NCBI RefSeq assembly: GCF_019966495.1 | Contig: NZ_JAIMIA010000002.1 | Coordinates: 1 to 64,000 of the forward strand | Length of the DNA: 64,000 bases | Direction of reading: 5' to 3' | Source: Tateyamaria pelophila | GTDB lineage: Bacteria > Pseudomonadota > Alphaproteobacteria > Rhodobacterales > Rhodobacteraceae | Shown: one piece after another, positions 63,047 through 64,000 of the stretch | How positions within the stretch are numbered: position 1 is the stretch's first letter | How the letters are laid out: every line of letters starts with the position of its first letter | The notes under the pieces: generated by a model | Databases searched by the model: none | What the model was told of the DNA's origin: nothing | Seen by the model: only the letters and a program-made list of their open reading frames with translations | Made by a program: the position numbers and the translations under genes

Positions 63047-64000
63047 ATGAGCCAGACGTCCGATCAAATGGAACTGCGCGAAACGGAGATTGTTGCCCAT
63101 TATCCGATGGCGCTGGCGATGTTGCAGGGCTTTGATCATGCGCCTCGCATTGGGGCTGCGCGCGCCGCTCCTGCGGTCGAGCGGTCTTCCGGTATTGGGA
63201 CCCGACGCCGATTTCGCAGTACGACGCCGGGGCTGGCGACCCGTCGTTCTGTGCCAACCGGGGCTGTCCAGTTGATGGCGACCATAAAAGGTGCGGACGA
63301 GGGGGATGCGCTGATCTCTGTGGTGCAGGCCACTGTGCTCAATGCGCTGCGCCGGGCTGTGTCCATTGCTTTGGCGGTGGCCGGGAATTACGCATCGAAC
63401 TCGGGTCTGGGAGATATGAAGCGCGCCAATCTGGAAGGGGCTTTGCCCACGGCGCGCAAGGTCGAATTTGCAGAGTTGCTGGCGGCAGAGGCGTTGATCA
63501 CCCTCTATGTCTTTGCCAACGCAACTGCCTATCTGTTGTCGTCTCACCAGACAGAGGTGACCGCCGAGGTGGGTGAGGTCAAAGAGGTCCTGATCGACAA
63601 TGGTCAAACTGCCTTGCATGGTGCGCTGTGGGAATTGGATCAGAACATCGCGGCACTTGCACCAGATGACGTCCATCTCGTGGCGGCTATAACCTCCTAT
63701 GCCGAGGCGTTGATGGAGACAGTGGCGCTGCGGGCGCAAAACGCGCCGCGTCTGGCCGCATTTACTGGGGCCTCCTGGCACGTCGAGGCCGATGACTTCA
63801 CCGTGCAGGGCTTCACCCCCGCCACCAAGGCCAAATCCACCACCCTCACCATGACCTTCAAGAAACCGCATGAGGTCGTGGGCAACCATATTGCCAAGTA
63901 CCAGGCCATGAAGCTGGCCAAGATGCTCGTGGCCTATGACTTTGACCGCCGCCTCAACCCCTTTGCCGAACTGGGCGGGTTCATCTTTACCTTCATGGGC
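63047..64000 (+). CDS. Large protein, N-terminal part (runs off right edge), possible P-loop ATPase
   Basis: An uninterrupted frame runs from ATG 63047, with AGGGG nine bases upstream, to the window edge: 318 residues. It begins MSQTSDQMELRETEIVAHYP. An Arg-rich basic stretch (about residues 45-75, GTRRRFRSTTPGLATRR) follows, then a long helical part, and a segment with FKKPHEVVGNHIAKYQAMKL. The visible end GGFIFTFMG has the look of a beta-strand that could lead into a Walker A loop, but the loop itself is outside. From memory, proteins with this ending continue as AAA-type ATPases; that must be confirmed. It is probably the motor of the operon beginning at 60435. Confidence 0.6.
   Translation, partial: MSQTSDQMELRETEIVAHYPMALAMLQGFDHAPRIGAARAAPAVERSSGIGTRRRFRSTTPGLATRRSVPTGAVQLMATIKGADEGDALISVVQATVLNALRRAVSIALAVAGNYASNSGLGDMKRANLEGALPTARKVEFAELLAAEALITLYVFANATAYLLSSHQTEVTAEVGEVKEVLIDNGQTALHGALWELDQNIAALAPDDVHLVAAITSYAEALMETVALRAQNAPRLAAFTGASWHVEADDFTVQGFTPATKAKSTTLTMTFKKPHEVVGNHIAKYQAMKLAKMLVAYDFDRRLNPFAELGGFIFTFMG

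Noticed and set aside
1-64000. tRNA or rRNA genes, CRISPR arrays, prophage
   Set aside because: None was seen: no TPsiC-loop-like gene ends, no regularly spaced direct repeats, no phage structural genes. A covariance-model scan would be needed to exclude small RNAs.

Overview
The window looks like a chromosomal segment of a marine alphaproteobacterium of the Roseobacter group (Rhodobacterales). The basis is the set of genes present: TRAP transporters, DUF2794, a molybdenum hydroxylase of the IorAB type, glcDEF, a Hint-domain protein, a creatinase relic, GC-rich codon use and short dispersed repeats. The genus cannot be assigned from sequence reading alone. I saw no rRNA, tRNA or CRISPR array.

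Layout. 1-1355: end of an IS1380-type transposase, a stretch without genes, and a DUF1622 membrane protein. 1449-3482 (minus): a lipoprotein lipase and an RpiR-type regulator. 3600-11914 (plus): a catabolic locus with an N-formylglutamate amidohydrolase-like hydrolase, a DctQMP TRAP transporter, a GNAT protein, a PuuA/GlnT-like glutamine synthetase, an aldehyde dehydrogenase and an iron-type alcohol dehydrogenase. Together these enzymes would allow an imported amino alcohol to be gamma-glutamylated, oxidised twice and deglutamylated. 11929-14556: a 2OG-Fe(II) oxygenase and a VWA/J-domain pair. 14677-16868: paaK-paaI and DUF2794. 17495-21621: iorAB, then a thioredoxin-like protein and a permease.

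22284-34656 is a nine-gene block: dld, phaA, phaB, aceE, aceF, lpd and lutABC. It covers D- and L-lactate oxidation to pyruvate, conversion to acetyl-CoA, and the first two steps towards polyhydroxybutyrate. 34794-45880 holds two MscS channels, a DMT exporter, leuB, leuD and leuC (with an HdeD-family gene between leuC and leuD), an exonuclease-like protein, and rsfS-rlmH. 47165-51488 is the glycolate oxidase cluster glcD-glcE-X-glcF, where X is a small membrane protein. 51571-57915 holds a trypsin-like protease, an Hsp20 with a sigma32-like promoter, a second exonuclease-like protein, a threonine dehydratase-like enzyme, a succinate-semialdehyde dehydrogenase and an alpha/beta hydrolase.

58016-59071 is a decayed creatinase gene. 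The window ends with a Hint-domain protein and an unrecognised four-gene operon (60435 to the edge): a coiled-coil protein, a 49-residue membrane protein, a 372-residue protein of unknown family, and the start of a large protein that may become a P-loop ATPase. A stem-loop repeat with a conserved tail (GGAGTTT...CAAGATGAAG) occurs at least five times between genes; one copy supplies the start codon of glcE.
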